Below, piece by piece: positions 1 to 7,661 of a stretch of DNA of 36,427 bases. Where the stretch lies: assembly GCA_023388075.1 (NCBI GenBank), contig JAEWGX010000057.1, positions 1 through 36,427 on the forward strand, in the 5' to 3' direction. The stretch's first letter is position 1; every line of letters begins with the position of its first letter. A program made the position numbers and the translations under genes. This DNA is from Pseudomonadota bacterium (GTDB lineage: Bacteria; Pseudomonadota; Gammaproteobacteria; Burkholderiales; Burkholderiaceae_E). A model generated the notes under the pieces. The model did no database searches. It worked only from the letters and a program-made list of their open reading frames with translations, and was not told the origin of the DNA.

Positions 1-2
1 GC

Positions 3-551
3 AAAGACAAGAGCCTCAACGTCAAAGGCGCCTACCTGGAGGTTTGGAGCGACCTGTTGGGCTCGCTTGGAGTCATTCTGGCAGCGATACTCATCAAAGC
101 AACAGGATGGGCATGGGTAGATTCGGCCGTAGCGGTTCTCATCGGCCTGTGGGTTCTGCCGCGCACTTGGGTGCTTCTTCGCTCCAGCGTGAATGTTCTG
201 CTAGAGGGAGTACCGGACGATATTGACTTGGAGCATGTGCGTCGCACCCTCCTTGCCATCCATGGCGTCGCAAGCATCCACGACTTGCACGTCTGGGCTC
301 TTACAAGCGGGAAGACGAGTCTGACTACCCATGTTGTCTGCAACACCAGCCACGCGGATGAAGAGATTCTCCCACGCGTGCGCACTCGGCTAAAGGAGGA
401 GTTTGGCATCGTCCACGTCACTGTTCAATGCGAGCGAACGCCATGCTCGCAGGCCAACGAGGACCATCGCTTCGAGTCTTCGGCTCACTCCTTGGCAAAC
501 GGCGACCAGCATCCGGAGGGAGAGCGGTCCGGACGGGTTAGGACGGAATAG
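3..551 (+). CDS. czcD: CzcD-like cation diffusion facilitator, 3' part
   Basis: C-terminal part of a CDF-family heavy-metal/proton antiporter of the inner membrane, which exports Zn(II), Co(II) or Cd(II). The gene starts before the window and the frame is open from base 3. The first visible residues, NVKGAYLEVWSDLLGS, are the conserved fifth membrane helix with an E-x-x-x-D metal-site pattern as in CzcD. A sixth helix follows (SAVAVLIGLWVLP), then the cytoplasmic metal-sensing domain with LEGVPDD and HDLHVWALTSGK. A His-poor, hydrophilic tail ends at the TAG at 549-551. A TTG at 57 is internal and not the start. The DUF3703 gene about 500 bases downstream on the other strand fits, because DUF3703 genes often accompany metal-efflux genes. 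Confidence 0.9.
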   Translation, partial: KDKSLNVKGAYLEVWSDLLGSLGVILAAILIKATGWAWVDSAVAVLIGLWVLPRTWVLLRSSVNVLLEGVPDDIDLEHVRRTLLAIHGVASIHDLHVWALTSGKTSLTTHVVCNTSHADEEILPRVRTRLKEEFGIVHVTVQCERTPCSQANEDHRFESSAHSLANGDQHPEGERSGRVRTE

Positions 552-622
552 CCAGTGAAACAGCAACTTGAGCCTGAGGCTGGGATTGCCCGCCTTGGTG
601 CAGAGCATGTGGAGGCGGAGAC

Positions 623-928
623 GTGAATCATCGTACAACTGTGGTGGTGCTAACTATTACCTTCGCTGCGCCGCTTTTGGCCTGTACGGGGATAGGCCCC
701 CTGACGGAATCAGACAGGCAAGCTATGAAGGCACTGCGGCACACACCTGCGGAGATACCGGCACTTTGCATCATTGAGCGGGAAGCGCAATCTGGCCGTA
801 CCAGCTCCAGTCAGAGGACTACGCGGAAGCGTGCCATGAGATGGCACATGCAAACCAAACACGGCTCTTCTGGATGGGAAACGCGCCGATTACATAGCGA
901 GGTGCTGAAGGAGGAGTGTCCAAGTTGA
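623..928 (+). CDS. small putative lipoprotein, possibly frameshifted
   Basis: A 101-codon ORF with a GTG start, chosen because GGAGG lies 7 bases upstream. The N-terminus is a convincing lipoprotein signal: a short basic start, a hydrophobic stretch, and a lipobox-like LLAC with Cys at residue 21. After about residue 50 the protein becomes rich in Arg, Ser and Thr and looks unnatural. Another plus frame over about 787-893 reads more protein-like (for example SEDYAEACHEMAHANQT), so a frameshift after the signal peptide is likely. No family recognised. The signal peptide and ribosome site are seen; the frameshift is inferred. Confidence 0.4.
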   Translation: MNHRTTVVVLTITFAAPLLACTGIGPLTESDRQAMKALRHTPAEIPALCIIEREAQSGRTSSSQRTTRKRAMRWHMQTKHGSSGWETRRLHSEVLKEECPS

Positions 929-1052
929 GGAGTGACCATGTCTGATTTCGGGCTCTCTCACGGCTGACAACTCTTGCCGATAGAGCCACCTCCGGCTCAG
1001 ACACCAGCCGAAGATGGCTTTGCCAATCTTGGATTCTCAGTTCCCCCAGCAT

Positions 1053-1409
1053 CTAGATATGGTCGATTCTTTCAAGTGTCGACCTGTCCAACTCCTGTGG
1101 CCAGTCCATCGGCGCAAATGCGCTGACTCGCCCGCTACCGGTGTTGAACTGAGGAAGCCGCACCACCAAATGACCGAACGGAGTCAGAACAAGTCGAAGC
1201 AACTGCGCTTGCACTTCTCGCCAGTCCTTCCGGCGGAAGGCGAACCCGAGCATCGCAATGTGCAGCCTGGCATGAACAAGGAGAATTCCCTGTCCAAGAA
1301 CATGCGCGAGCTCTAGACATCGGTGCGCTTCCTTGAACTCCCCAGCGGCCTCCGCAACGCGCGCGGCGAGCGCTTCTCGTTTCACGGCAGCGAGCTGGTT
1401 TCTATCCAT
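1053..1409 (-). CDS. DUF3703 family protein
   Basis: A 118-residue soluble protein that I recognise as DUF3703. The pattern is an N-terminal helical region (EFKEAHRCLELAHVLGQG), a conserved His-containing middle (HARLHIAMLGFAFRRKDWRE), and a tail with a near-GNTGG element (FNTGSGRVSAF) before the proline-containing end. Biochemical function is unknown. These genes recur beside metal-efflux operons, which matches the czcD remnant at the window start. The ATG at 1407-1409 is preceded on the minus strand by TAGGAG, so the start is well supported. The length is normal for the family. Confidence 0.8.
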   Translation of the reverse strand: MDRNQLAAVKREALAARVAEAAGEFKEAHRCLELAHVLGQGILLVHARLHIAMLGFAFRRKDWREVQAQLLRLVLTPFGHLVVRLPQFNTGSGRVSAFAPMDWPQELDRSTLERIDHI

Positions 1410-1522
1410 GCTCCTATTAGAAACCTTGAAGCAGCTCCAGGGTCAATAGGTGCGCTGGCGAGTACAGATTCCCTTCGAGCCTGCAGGTGCCCGCCCGCGC
1501 CGCTTCTTCACGCACGGCTCGC

Positions 1523-1909
1523 TCACGATGCGAGCAGACTTTCCTTTGTCGCTCCACCTGCGATAGCTTCCTTGTACCAATTAGGTGCCCTTCCATGGCC
1601 AGTCCAAGTCTGCCCCTCTGGCCCACGAAACTTGACCGCCCCAGAACTCTTACGAGCCTTGCGCGGCGGGCCTCTCTTGGCAGCAGTCTTGCTAGCAGCC
1701 CCGGACTTCGCTGTCCGTGACTTGGTCAATCCCAGGTCGGCTGCAGTCAATCCGTAGCGCTGGATGGCTTCTTTTATGCGTGCAATAAAGCCATCGAGCT
1801 CCTTCGCCTTGATTGGAACTGCCTCTCTCTGAAGCTTCTCAATCTGTGCGGGAAGCTTTAGCGTCAGTCTTTCGACCGCCAAGGCGGCCGCTACCACGAC
1901 TGCGGCCAT
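1523..1909 (-). CDS. H-NS family nucleoid-associated protein
   Basis: H-NS-type DNA-binding silencer of AT-rich, often horizontally acquired DNA. The N-terminal half is the helical oligomerisation region (PAQIEKLQREA and KELDGFIARIKEAIQRYG), followed by the GLTAADLGL element typical of beta/gammaproteobacterial H-NS proteins. A basic Ala/Lys/Arg linker then leads to the C-terminal domain with TWTGHGRAPNWY, the H-NS DNA-binding signature (TWTGxGRxP). The frame is open further upstream to a TTG at 2023, but that stretch does not resemble H-NS; I use the ATG at 1909 (about 128 residues). A GTG just inside is also possible, because no clear ribosome site precedes the ATG. Such proteins are common on plasmids and islands. 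Confidence 0.8.
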   Translation of the reverse strand: MAAVVVAAALAVERLTLKLPAQIEKLQREAVPIKAKELDGFIARIKEAIQRYGLTAADLGLTKSRTAKSGAASKTAAKRGPPRKARKSSGAVKFRGPEGQTWTGHGRAPNWYKEAIAGGATKESLLAS

Positions 1910-2234
1910 CCGATGTGGGTTCAAACTCAAGGTCAGTTGCCCCCGCCAGACCGCCCTCCTCCAGGCTGCGCTCGGGTCAGGTGCCCGGCAGTGCACCTTC
2001 TCCCAAGGTGTGGGGGTGGTCAAGACATTGCGGGCAACATCTCACCTGCCTGCGCGCACTGCAACCACACCCGCCATCGTCGCAGACAGCACTGCCGCCA
2101 TTTGACTACCCGCGCCAGGTAGCGCATCGCGTGGCGTCCGAGGCTTGGCATTTCCGGAGAATGGGAGCACAAGCAATTGCAATGGCTGCGTTTCGCGAAC
2201 TACACTCGCTTCGAACACCCCCTTAGCGACTAAC

Positions 2235-2447
2235 ATGGTCAGCAATCTTGTCGTACACAACGTGGACAGCGACGTTGTCCGCGCTCTGAATGAGACGGCG
2301 GCGCGCCACGGACGAAGCGCAGAGGCCTAGCATCGCGAAATCCTTCGACAAGCGCTAACACGGCCGCGCCGTCGTCTGCTGTCCGACGTGCTGGCCCACA
2401 TGCCCAACGTAGGACGTGACGAGGACTTTGCGCCCCTGAAGGACTGA
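2235..2447 (+). pseudogene. FitA-like antitoxin interrupted by an amber stop
   Basis: The ATG frame reads as a FitA/VapB-type ribbon-helix-helix antitoxin: NLVVHNVDSDVVRALNETAA then RHGRSAEA. An in-frame TAG at 2328-2330 takes the place of the Glu codon usual in the family. After it the same frame continues perfectly through HREILRQAL, PRRRLLSDVLAHMPNVGRD and a TGA at 2445-2447. Without the stop the protein would have the normal length of about 70 residues. The C-terminal half normally binds and neutralises the FitB toxin, so the truncated form should not neutralise it. The single-codon nature of the lesion is directly visible; loss of function is inferred. Confidence 0.75.
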
Positions 2448-2535
2448 ACGTCCCTGGTCGATACCAACGCAATCGGCGACGCGTGGAAGGGCCGCAAGTG
2501 CGAGCCCGGTGTACCTCGCTTCCTCAAGGCCCGCC
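2448..2535 (+). pseudogene. FitB/VapC PIN toxin, N-terminal relic
   Basis: Directly after the antitoxin stop, the same frame gives SLVDTNAIGDAWKGRKCEPG, matching the start of FitB-type PIN ribonucleases (LVDTNVxSExxKxxxxNPGV), including the first catalytic Asp. No start codon remains at the beginning and the similarity fades after about 30 codons. The frame then runs on as low-quality Arg/Ser-rich sequence to 2882 with none of the later PIN acidic motifs. The toxin is therefore a fragment, consistent with decay of the whole pair. Bases 2536-2939 hold nothing else I can recognise. Confidence 0.65.
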
Positions 2536-2939
2536 ACCGAGCCGAATCCATGCGGGCGCACAGCACTTTTCGCGAGCGCGGCTGTAAGATGCGTACCGGA
2601 AGCGCTATCAGGCAGGGGGCGGGGAATGCGAGTCCAGGCAATGAGACGGCGAAGGCATACAGCAGTTCGTACTGGCGGCGCTGCACCTCGGCCGACTGCA
2701 GAAGAGCACCTTCTTGCCCCGCACCCGCAAGGTCTCGATGCGCTCCTTGTGCGCATCAGACCGACGAACCGACCGGAGCTCCTTCTCGATGGACCGGCGA
2801 TGGGAAGGGAAGCTTGGTAGAGCGCCTTCGTCTTCTATATCTGGCTGTCTCTCTACCTTCGGCCCGCCTCATCTGCGCGTAGCGTAGGCGAAGGAGGCGA
2901 GGTGGGCGGGAGGCCGAAGCTCTCGCCCTCGCCTTCCCT

Positions 2940-3372
2940 TCACTCGTCGTACAGTTCCATCTCGTTGCTCAGCCCCGTGATGCGGGCAAGAGCCTCATGC
3001 CGTCGCTCCCTCCGCCAGGACTTGTACTCATTGACGGCAATGCCGACGGGAGCCATGCCCGCGAGCCTGCCTTCAATGTCATTCAATCCTCCAGCTACTC
3101 CATGGACACGTTCGGCGTCATGGTCAACTTTGAGCTTCAGCCGAATCATGTCGGCTCCGGGAAGGGTAACGCAGGTAACGTCGACGACGGCCCCCAAGGG
3201 ACACCGTGCTCGGCGTCGCCTTCCTACGAATGCGCAGCACCGAGGGGAGTTCGCCTCTCAAGATAGCGGCGCGGTCGAGAACGCCAGCCGAGAAGAGGGG
3301 GGCCATCGCCTCCAGAGGGTCGCAATCCGAAGCTTCGAGACAGAAGCAAGGACTGCCGAACCTGCAAGCCAC
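2940..3372 (-). pseudogene. hypothetical protein split by an apparent frameshift
   Basis: Two minus-strand frames overlap near 3190-3197 and together read like one protein. The upstream frame (from about 3372, GTG) has LEAMAPLFSAGVLDRAAILR and GELPSVLRIRRKATPSTVSL. The downstream frame (to the stop at 2940) has GADMIRLKLKVDHDAERVHG, GRLAGMAPVGIAVNEYKSWR and ends NEMELYDE. The switch falls at a run of five G (C on the plus strand), a classic slip or sequencing-error site. Alternatively the downstream part starts at a TTG at 3197 and is its own 85-residue gene. No family recognised. It diverges from the HTH gene starting at 3448. Confidence 0.45.
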
Positions 3373-3447
3373 GAAACCTGCGTTCGCTACACATCTTTCA
3401 GCGGCATCGAAGCCGTCTGCTCAGGTAACTCATACGAACAAGGCACC

Positions 3448-4080
3448 ATGAAAGAGCAGCACCCAGGTTTCAATACTCCCTCCCCTTCCTGCCAACCACA
3501 GCTATACCCGCCTTGGAACGGCAACGTCGACCCCGGACACCTCATCAAGTCGCCTAGCATGCTGCTGGCCGCGCTGCTGTCATGCGCCGGCCAATGCGGA
3601 CACCGACTATTAGACCTAGCGAAACGGCTGGACATCTCCTACGCATACCTCCTAATGCTTCGTACAGGGGAGCGGTCCGTTCCAGAGCGGTCTCACCACC
3701 GTTTCACCCTCAACGCCGCCCGCTACCTCGGGATACCGAGGGCTACGGCCCTGCTGCTCGCAGAATTGCCCCTTGGGGAGCTGACAGAGGCGGACTTCCT
3801 TGAAGCCAATGAGTTGCCGGCGGACCGGGTCCGCGAGGCGATGGAAGCAATCGCGGAGGACAAGGCCTTCGGGCCGCTGGTGACAGAGGAACTCCAGCAA
3901 AGCTCGCTTGAGACGAGATACACGTTCGTAAGGTACTTCGAAGCACAGACCAGAGTTGCCTTTCTCCCGGAGCGGCTCGACCTGCCCCGCATCACGGCAG
4001 GTGTGGAAGCGCTGAAAGCGGCCCGCGAAGAGCTCCGAAGACAGCAAGACGCCGGCGGGGCCAAGCGCCCCAAGGCATAG
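3448..4080 (+). CDS. HTH domain protein, paralogue-like to 6042-6578
   Basis: A 210-residue protein. The ATG at 3448 is preferred over an open extension to 2902, because the upstream 180 codons overlap a coding-like gene on the other strand and look random. Residues about 50-95 fit a Cro/cI-type helix-turn-helix (LLDLAKRLDISYAYLLMLRTGE). Next come a short GIPRATALLLAELPLG helix and a charged helical C-terminus with ADRVREAMEAIAEDKAF and EALKAAREELRRQQ. The layout matches the protein at 6042 (HTH, then LGVPPVLVRL), so the two are probably distant paralogues. Likely a DNA-binding regulator; its targets are unknown. The end is well defined by TAG at 4078-4080. Confidence 0.65.
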   Translation: MKEQHPGFNTPSPSCQPQLYPPWNGNVDPGHLIKSPSMLLAALLSCAGQCGHRLLDLAKRLDISYAYLLMLRTGERSVPERSHHRFTLNAARYLGIPRATALLLAELPLGELTEADFLEANELPADRVREAMEAIAEDKAFGPLVTEELQQSSLETRYTFVRYFEAQTRVAFLPERLDLPRITAGVEALKAAREELRRQQDAGGAKRPKA

Positions 4081-4152
4081 AAGGAGCCATCCAGAGGTGC
4101 AATGTAAATGATTCCAGCCCCGCTTGGCATCCAGCCATGCGGGGCTCTCGTT

Positions 4153-4743
4153 TCACAAGTGTCCGCCATCCAACCGTCTCCTCGACGGTCCCCAGTCCGT
4201 GAGAGGCGGACTCATCCTTGCCAGCCGCCTCTCGGTTTCCGCCCGAACGGTCGGCTCGCCGATGCCAAGAATGGGGTGAGTCGGAATGTGATTAGAACGA
4301 CACCACTGGGGCCAATCGAGGTCGTCATCCAGAGCCAGCCAGTCACTAGGCTGACGCCGTACGACATCAGCCCAAACTTGCTGGCCGCGAGAAAGGCTCA
4401 AGAATGCATTGAGGTCCATTGCGCTGTGGAACGTCGACCCAATGACTCGTGCGCGCAGGGAGGCGGGCAGACGCCTGACTGCGCGAGAGTAGCGATACAC
4501 ATGAACCCAACTCGTGCTCAGCACGATACGGATGTCGGGATACGGAGCGAGCAGTTCCTCGAGTATCGGCGTGTGCTCAAACAGCTTTCCGCCCGCTGGT
4601 AGCGCAACATAGGGTCCTGCCCTGAGCCGCACTCTTGCCTCACCATGCAGCACTCCGTCGAAATCCAGGAAGAGGAGCTTTTCTCCACGTCCTCGAGGTG
4701 GCTCCCGGCTCCTGTCATGAGCGGCATCAAGTTCGCGGTCCAT
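4153..4743 (-). CDS. HAD-like hydrolase of the HAD_SAK type
   Basis: A 196-residue haloacid-dehalogenase-fold phosphatase. Motif I is LLFLDFDGVLHG, with the nucleophile and general-acid Asp at about 27 and 29. Motif II is IVLSTSW at about 73-79. Motif IV is WLALDDDLDW at about 135-144. No large cap domain is visible. The combination of DFDGVLH, STSW and LDDD resembles the HAD domains found in Swiss-Army-Knife RNA-repair proteins, so a nucleic-acid 3'- or 5'-phosphatase role is possible but unproven. The ATG lies three bases after the stop of the upstream gene (4747-5160), so the two are translationally linked as the end of a three-gene minus-strand operon. Confidence 0.65.
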   Translation of the reverse strand: MDRELDAAHDRSREPPRGRGEKLLFLDFDGVLHGEARVRLRAGPYVALPAGGKLFEHTPILEELLAPYPDIRIVLSTSWVHVYRYSRAVRRLPASLRARVIGSTFHSAMDLNAFLSLSRGQQVWADVVRRQPSDWLALDDDLDWPQWCRSNHIPTHPILGIGEPTVRAETERRLARMSPPLTDWGPSRRRLDGGHL

Positions 4744-4746
4744 GCC

Positions 4747-5160
4747 TCAGGTCTGCGCGTAGGCATGGGCTGCGCTCAATACCGCCTCGAACTCGCCTTG
4801 CTCCAATGCTTCCAGCGGTGACCGGCCATTCAAACCCGAGTTGCGCCGCATGAAGAACGTCCACTTCGACCAGCCGGGCAGGTTGACCATCGCTTGCGAT
4901 ACCCGCTCAAGCTGACTGCGGTCAAATGCCGGGTGTCCATAGAATGCCGGGAAGTACACTTCGCTTCCGACAGTCAAGAGGAACAGTGCATCGCTGGCAA
5001 CGGACTCATCCAGCCACGCCTCGGATAGCCTGATGTGCTGGGCGAGCTCTTTGCCCGAGACTAGCAGCCCTTCATCGACCAGCTTCCAACATAGCGGTTC
5101 CGCTTCCCGCTCCAGCCGCGCGATGATGGGGTGCCTACCCGACGTGTAGCTGCGATGCAT
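4747..5160 (-). CDS. hypothetical protein with an MbcA/ParS-like C-terminal motif
   Basis: A 137-residue soluble protein read from the ATG at 5160 (a TTG at 5172 is the alternative). An N-terminal helical part (ARLEREAEPLCWKLVDEGLL, then GKELAQHIRLSEAW) looks like a small HTH-type module. The C-terminal part reads SEVYFPAFYGHPAFDRSQLE, then LPGWSKWTFFMRRNSGLNGR and SPLEALEQGEFEAVLSAAHA. This ending (G-R-x-P-L-E-A-L, then a short helix) recalls the toxin-binding region of Xre/MbcA/ParS antitoxins, but the match is weak and I do not assign the function. It is the middle gene of a minus-strand operon, about 14 bases after 5175-5879 and 3 bases before the HAD gene. Confidence 0.6.
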   Translation of the reverse strand: MHRSYTSGRHPIIARLEREAEPLCWKLVDEGLLVSGKELAQHIRLSEAWLDESVASDALFLLTVGSEVYFPAFYGHPAFDRSQLERVSQAMVNLPGWSKWTFFMRRNSGLNGRSPLEALEQGEFEAVLSAAHAYAQT

Positions 5161-5174
5161 ACAAGCACCCAAGT

Positions 5175-5879
5175 TCAGCCCGCAGTACCGATGCCGACTT
5201 GCCGTTTGCGCTCACAGGTGAGACTCCAAGGCACGAGCTCGGTTCTCTCGTATCTGAGAACAATTCTGAGCTCTACATTCAGACGTTCTGCCACATCAAG
5301 GTCGGCAAACGCGACGTCGGTGGCGCGGCCTCGCAACGTTCGAAACACGAATTCTCTTGGCAACACCAAAGCCTTGCCAATGTCGCGCGGTGCGCTTAGT
5401 TTCTTCGCAGCCGAGAACGCTCGAGCCACACCCCAGGGGTCGAACGGTGGAACCCCTGGCCGTTCAGCTGTCTCGAGAATAAAGTCGAGCCGGTCAATCT
5501 TCGTCCGCGACTCGTCGAGATACTCTCCGAAGACTGCGAGCTTCGTAACGACGCGAGGCACCGCGCCGTCTCGATTCAGCGCCCGTGCTCGCTGGAGCAC
5601 TTCTCGGAGCCTTTGGTCTGCTACTTCTCTCGGCACCGGCCTCCCGACCCGCGCATTCGCGAGCTGCCCGCCGAGTTTCGTCACTCCGGACGAGTTGCTG
5701 TCGCGCTTCTCTAGCAGGTAGCCTGATGCCACGCAGACCTGCAGCGCCTCGTCCGCTCTCTCCCCAAACTCGGCCTTAAACGCAAAGCCAACTTCCCGCC
5801 AGAGGCAGACACGCCTCAGTGCGTCCCGCATCTTGGCTGCGGAGAACCCTTCAATCTTCTGTCCTGGCTTCAGGAGCAT
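5175..5879 (-). CDS. nucleotidyltransferase-fold-like protein, degenerate
   Basis: A 234-residue protein. The ATG at 5879 is chosen because GAGGAAGGA precedes it; the frame is open upstream to 6029 but reads as random sequence. Residues 1-80 are helical and may be a winged helix. Residues about 105-135 (VVTKLAVFGEYLDESRTKID, then RLDFILE) follow the layout of small nucleotidyltransferases (VTRxAVFGSYL..GDVDL). The G-S of the signature is G-E here, and the Asp pair is shifted to IDRLD. The later stretch FRTLRGRATDVAFADLDVAE fits the C-terminal part of the same family. Catalysis is doubtful. First gene of a three-gene operon with 4747-5160 and 4153-4743. Confidence 0.55.
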   Translation of the reverse strand: MLLKPGQKIEGFSAAKMRDALRRVCLWREVGFAFKAEFGERADEALQVCVASGYLLEKRDSNSSGVTKLGGQLANARVGRPVPREVADQRLREVLQRARALNRDGAVPRVVTKLAVFGEYLDESRTKIDRLDFILETAERPGVPPFDPWGVARAFSAAKKLSAPRDIGKALVLPREFVFRTLRGRATDVAFADLDVAERLNVELRIVLRYERTELVPWSLTCERKRQVGIGTAG

Positions 5880-6041
5880 GACTTCTGTCCTTCCTCTGTC
5901 CGGTGATACCAGCTTAGGCGTGGCTGCAGTATGTGACCGGGATACATCGAATTGCACTGAAGGCATCGCGCCCGGGGCAGGATGAGGCCGCTCGCTAGAC
6001 GTGTCGACAGCGACTTGCTGTCGTCTCAAGCGAGGACATGA

Positions 6042-6578
6042 ATGACCAGTTCACGAGGGCGCAAGCGCCGCTTGTCCGGCCGCAGCTTTCCATCGATAAA
6101 ACCAGGCAATCAGATTCTTCTCCGCCTATTGACGGCCTACGCCAGCCGAGCGGGACTCACCTTGAGGCAGCTGGCTTCTCGCCTCGGCGTGACCTACTCG
6201 ATGATTGACAAATGGCGCAGCGAGGAAGCCCTCATGGCTCGCTCCTCGGATGAGGTTCTGAACGCCATAGCCAAGCTCCTAGGTGTGCCGCCCGTGCTCG
6301 TGCGGCTAGTCAGTGGCGCGCTCGATTTGGATGCCTTCCTGTGGCCAGGAGACAAGGCTATCGACCGGTACATGATTCGCCGGCTTACGCAGCCCCAGGG
6401 TGACTGGCTGACGCCTCGTCCCAATGACGCGGTAGCCCAACGTCACAGACTCCTGTATCTGGCGGCCATGCTTCAAGGTGAATGGGAGCACGGCGCCAAG
6501 TATCTGGAGCGGACGCAACGGTGGCTTGAGGAATGGGAGGAACCATTCACCGGAGGTGGAACCACCGATAGGGAATGA
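6042..6578 (+). CDS. XRE-type HTH protein
   Basis: A 178-residue protein with a good ribosome site (GAGGA 5 bases before the ATG). After a basic N-terminus, residues about 35-82 form a helix-turn-helix: RAGLTLRQLASRLGVTYSMI, DKWRSEEAL, and a final AIAKLLGVPP helix. An LVSGALDLDAFLWPGDKAID segment follows. The C-terminal helical part (AMLQGEWEHGAKYLERTQRW) is rich in Trp and Glu. It shares the LGxP helix and overall order with the 3448-4080 protein. It is divergently placed to the nucleotidyltransferase-like operon (start at 5879), whose promoter lies in the shared 162-base gap, so regulation of that operon is plausible. An intrinsic terminator follows at 6630. Confidence 0.7.
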   Translation: MTSSRGRKRRLSGRSFPSIKPGNQILLRLLTAYASRAGLTLRQLASRLGVTYSMIDKWRSEEALMARSSDEVLNAIAKLLGVPPVLVRLVSGALDLDAFLWPGDKAIDRYMIRRLTQPQGDWLTPRPNDAVAQRHRLLYLAAMLQGEWEHGAKYLERTQRWLEEWEEPFTGGGTTDRE

Positions 6579-6629
6579 CCAGGTTGGTGAGCTAGCCGAT
6601 ACCGGCCACGTTGCCTGGCATGATTCTGC

Positions 6630-6657
6630 AAGGGGAACCCAAGCATGGGTTCCCCTT
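6630..6657 (+). terminator. intrinsic terminator after the 6042 HTH gene
   Basis: A perfect 11-base inverted repeat, AAGGGGAACCC, with a six-base loop (AAGCAT) and then GGGTTCCCCTT. The tail is CTTCTTCAT, only moderately T-rich. It starts 51 bases after the TGA of the HTH gene. The strong GC stem fits a factor-independent terminator. Bases 6661-6703 hold nothing evident. Confidence 0.75.
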
Positions 6658-6703
6658 CTTCATACCGACCAGGGTGGATGGCCCCCCACCGCCGAGCGCA
6701 CCG

Positions 6704-6907
6704 TCAGGATTCCGAGTAGGACCTCGGGCCCTGTTCTCGCTCTTGCGAACGTGTGAGCATCACTGCCACTCCGCTTTCTTGGGCCGCCTTGAATACCTTC
6801 TGGCAGGACCGATGGACGCGAGATACCGTGGTAGGTACGTTCCCCAAGAGGCCGCTCCGGTTGCTCATAGAGCCTAAGAAGTACTCCGGCCAGCCAGTAA
6901 GGGCCAA
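6704..6907 (-). CDS. small hypothetical protein
   Basis: A 67-codon ORF starting with TTG seven bases after the stop of the membrane-anchored protein gene 6914-7504, so it would be co-transcribed. Its composition is natural (LTGWPEYFLGSMSNRSGLLG, then VPTTVSRVHRSCQKVFKAAQ and ESGVAVML), unlike most alternative frames here. No Shine-Dalgarno sequence precedes the TTG. No family recognised. It may be the surviving part of a longer gene. Confidence 0.35.
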   Translation of the reverse strand: MALTGWPEYFLGSMSNRSGLLGNVPTTVSRVHRSCQKVFKAAQESGVAVMLTRSQEREQGPRSYSES

Positions 6908-6913
6908 GTCGGC

Positions 6914-7504
6914 CTAGTGTCGGCTCCTCCCGGAGAGCTCGTCGTAGCGCTGCAGAAGCAGCCTCATGGATTCGAGCTGGCGGGGGTACAGCGCCAAGGT
7001 ATAACTGCCGCTGCTTCCTTGAAAGAGTATCGTTGCTGAACTGGCGTTGGCTAACCGGCGCACGGCGGCAATCTCCTCGGGCCCCGTCACCGGGACCCGG
7101 AGCGACTCGATGACCGATGTCCCTGCCTGCCCACTATGGTGCCACCGCTGGTCACCGACCAACGTCTCTGGCAGCTCAAACGTTTCGGTGTCGGTATCGA
7201 CGACAACCCGGTTAATCGCGACACCCGCGTCAAAGAAGTGCCACGACGAGAGTATCAACGGCGACAGCTGACCGCCGTCCATCTCAAAACGTAGCCGCAG
7301 GCCGTGGATGAGATGATTCAGCGGCGCCCAGTGCCGAACGGTCAAGACTTCAGTGTCTTCGTCGAAGTTCTGGCTAATCTCCGGAGGACCTAGGGAGTCC
7401 TGTCGGCTCATCTCATCGAGGGACGGCCCGGAATTCTGGTAGTCGCGGTAGGCGAGCACGGCCACACCAATGGCTGCAAGCACGAAGAGTGTGCGTCGGT
7501 TCAC
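6914..7504 (-). CDS. membrane-anchored or exported hypothetical protein
   Basis: A 196-residue protein with a GTG start. Residues about 4-19 (RTLFVLAAIGVAVLAY) form one hydrophobic segment, an uncleaved anchor or signal peptide, so most of the protein should lie in the periplasm. The rest is a mixed strand-helix domain (PLNHLIHGLRLRFEMDGGQL, then DAGVAINRVVVDTDTETFEL) ending in a charged helix (QLESMRLLLQRYDELSGR). I do not recognise the family. The ribosome site is only modest (GGGACGAG). It may form a short minus-strand unit with the small ORF 6704-6907. Confidence 0.55.
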   Translation of the reverse strand: MNRRTLFVLAAIGVAVLAYRDYQNSGPSLDEMSRQDSLGPPEISQNFDEDTEVLTVRHWAPLNHLIHGLRLRFEMDGGQLSPLILSSWHFFDAGVAINRVVVDTDTETFELPETLVGDQRWHHSGQAGTSVIESLRVPVTGPEEIAAVRRLANASSATILFQGSSGSYTLALYPRQLESMRLLLQRYDELSGRSRH

Positions 7505-7661
7505 CTCGTCCCAGTCCTTATTGACCCCCCGCCGGGTAAATGCTACTCCGGCCTCGGGGCTCGCGCCTCCTTCGTTGTCTGGTTGTAACTCCTGTCCGAG
7601 CGGACTGGTGCCGGTCGCCGGTGAAGTCGCTACCGGCCCGTCGCCGACTTGCTATCGCCGC

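Noticed and set aside
2902..3447. N-terminal extension of the 3448 HTH gene
   Set aside because: The added residues are Ser/Arg/Pro-rich and overlap a coding-like minus-strand gene; the ATG at 3448 begins the plausible protein.
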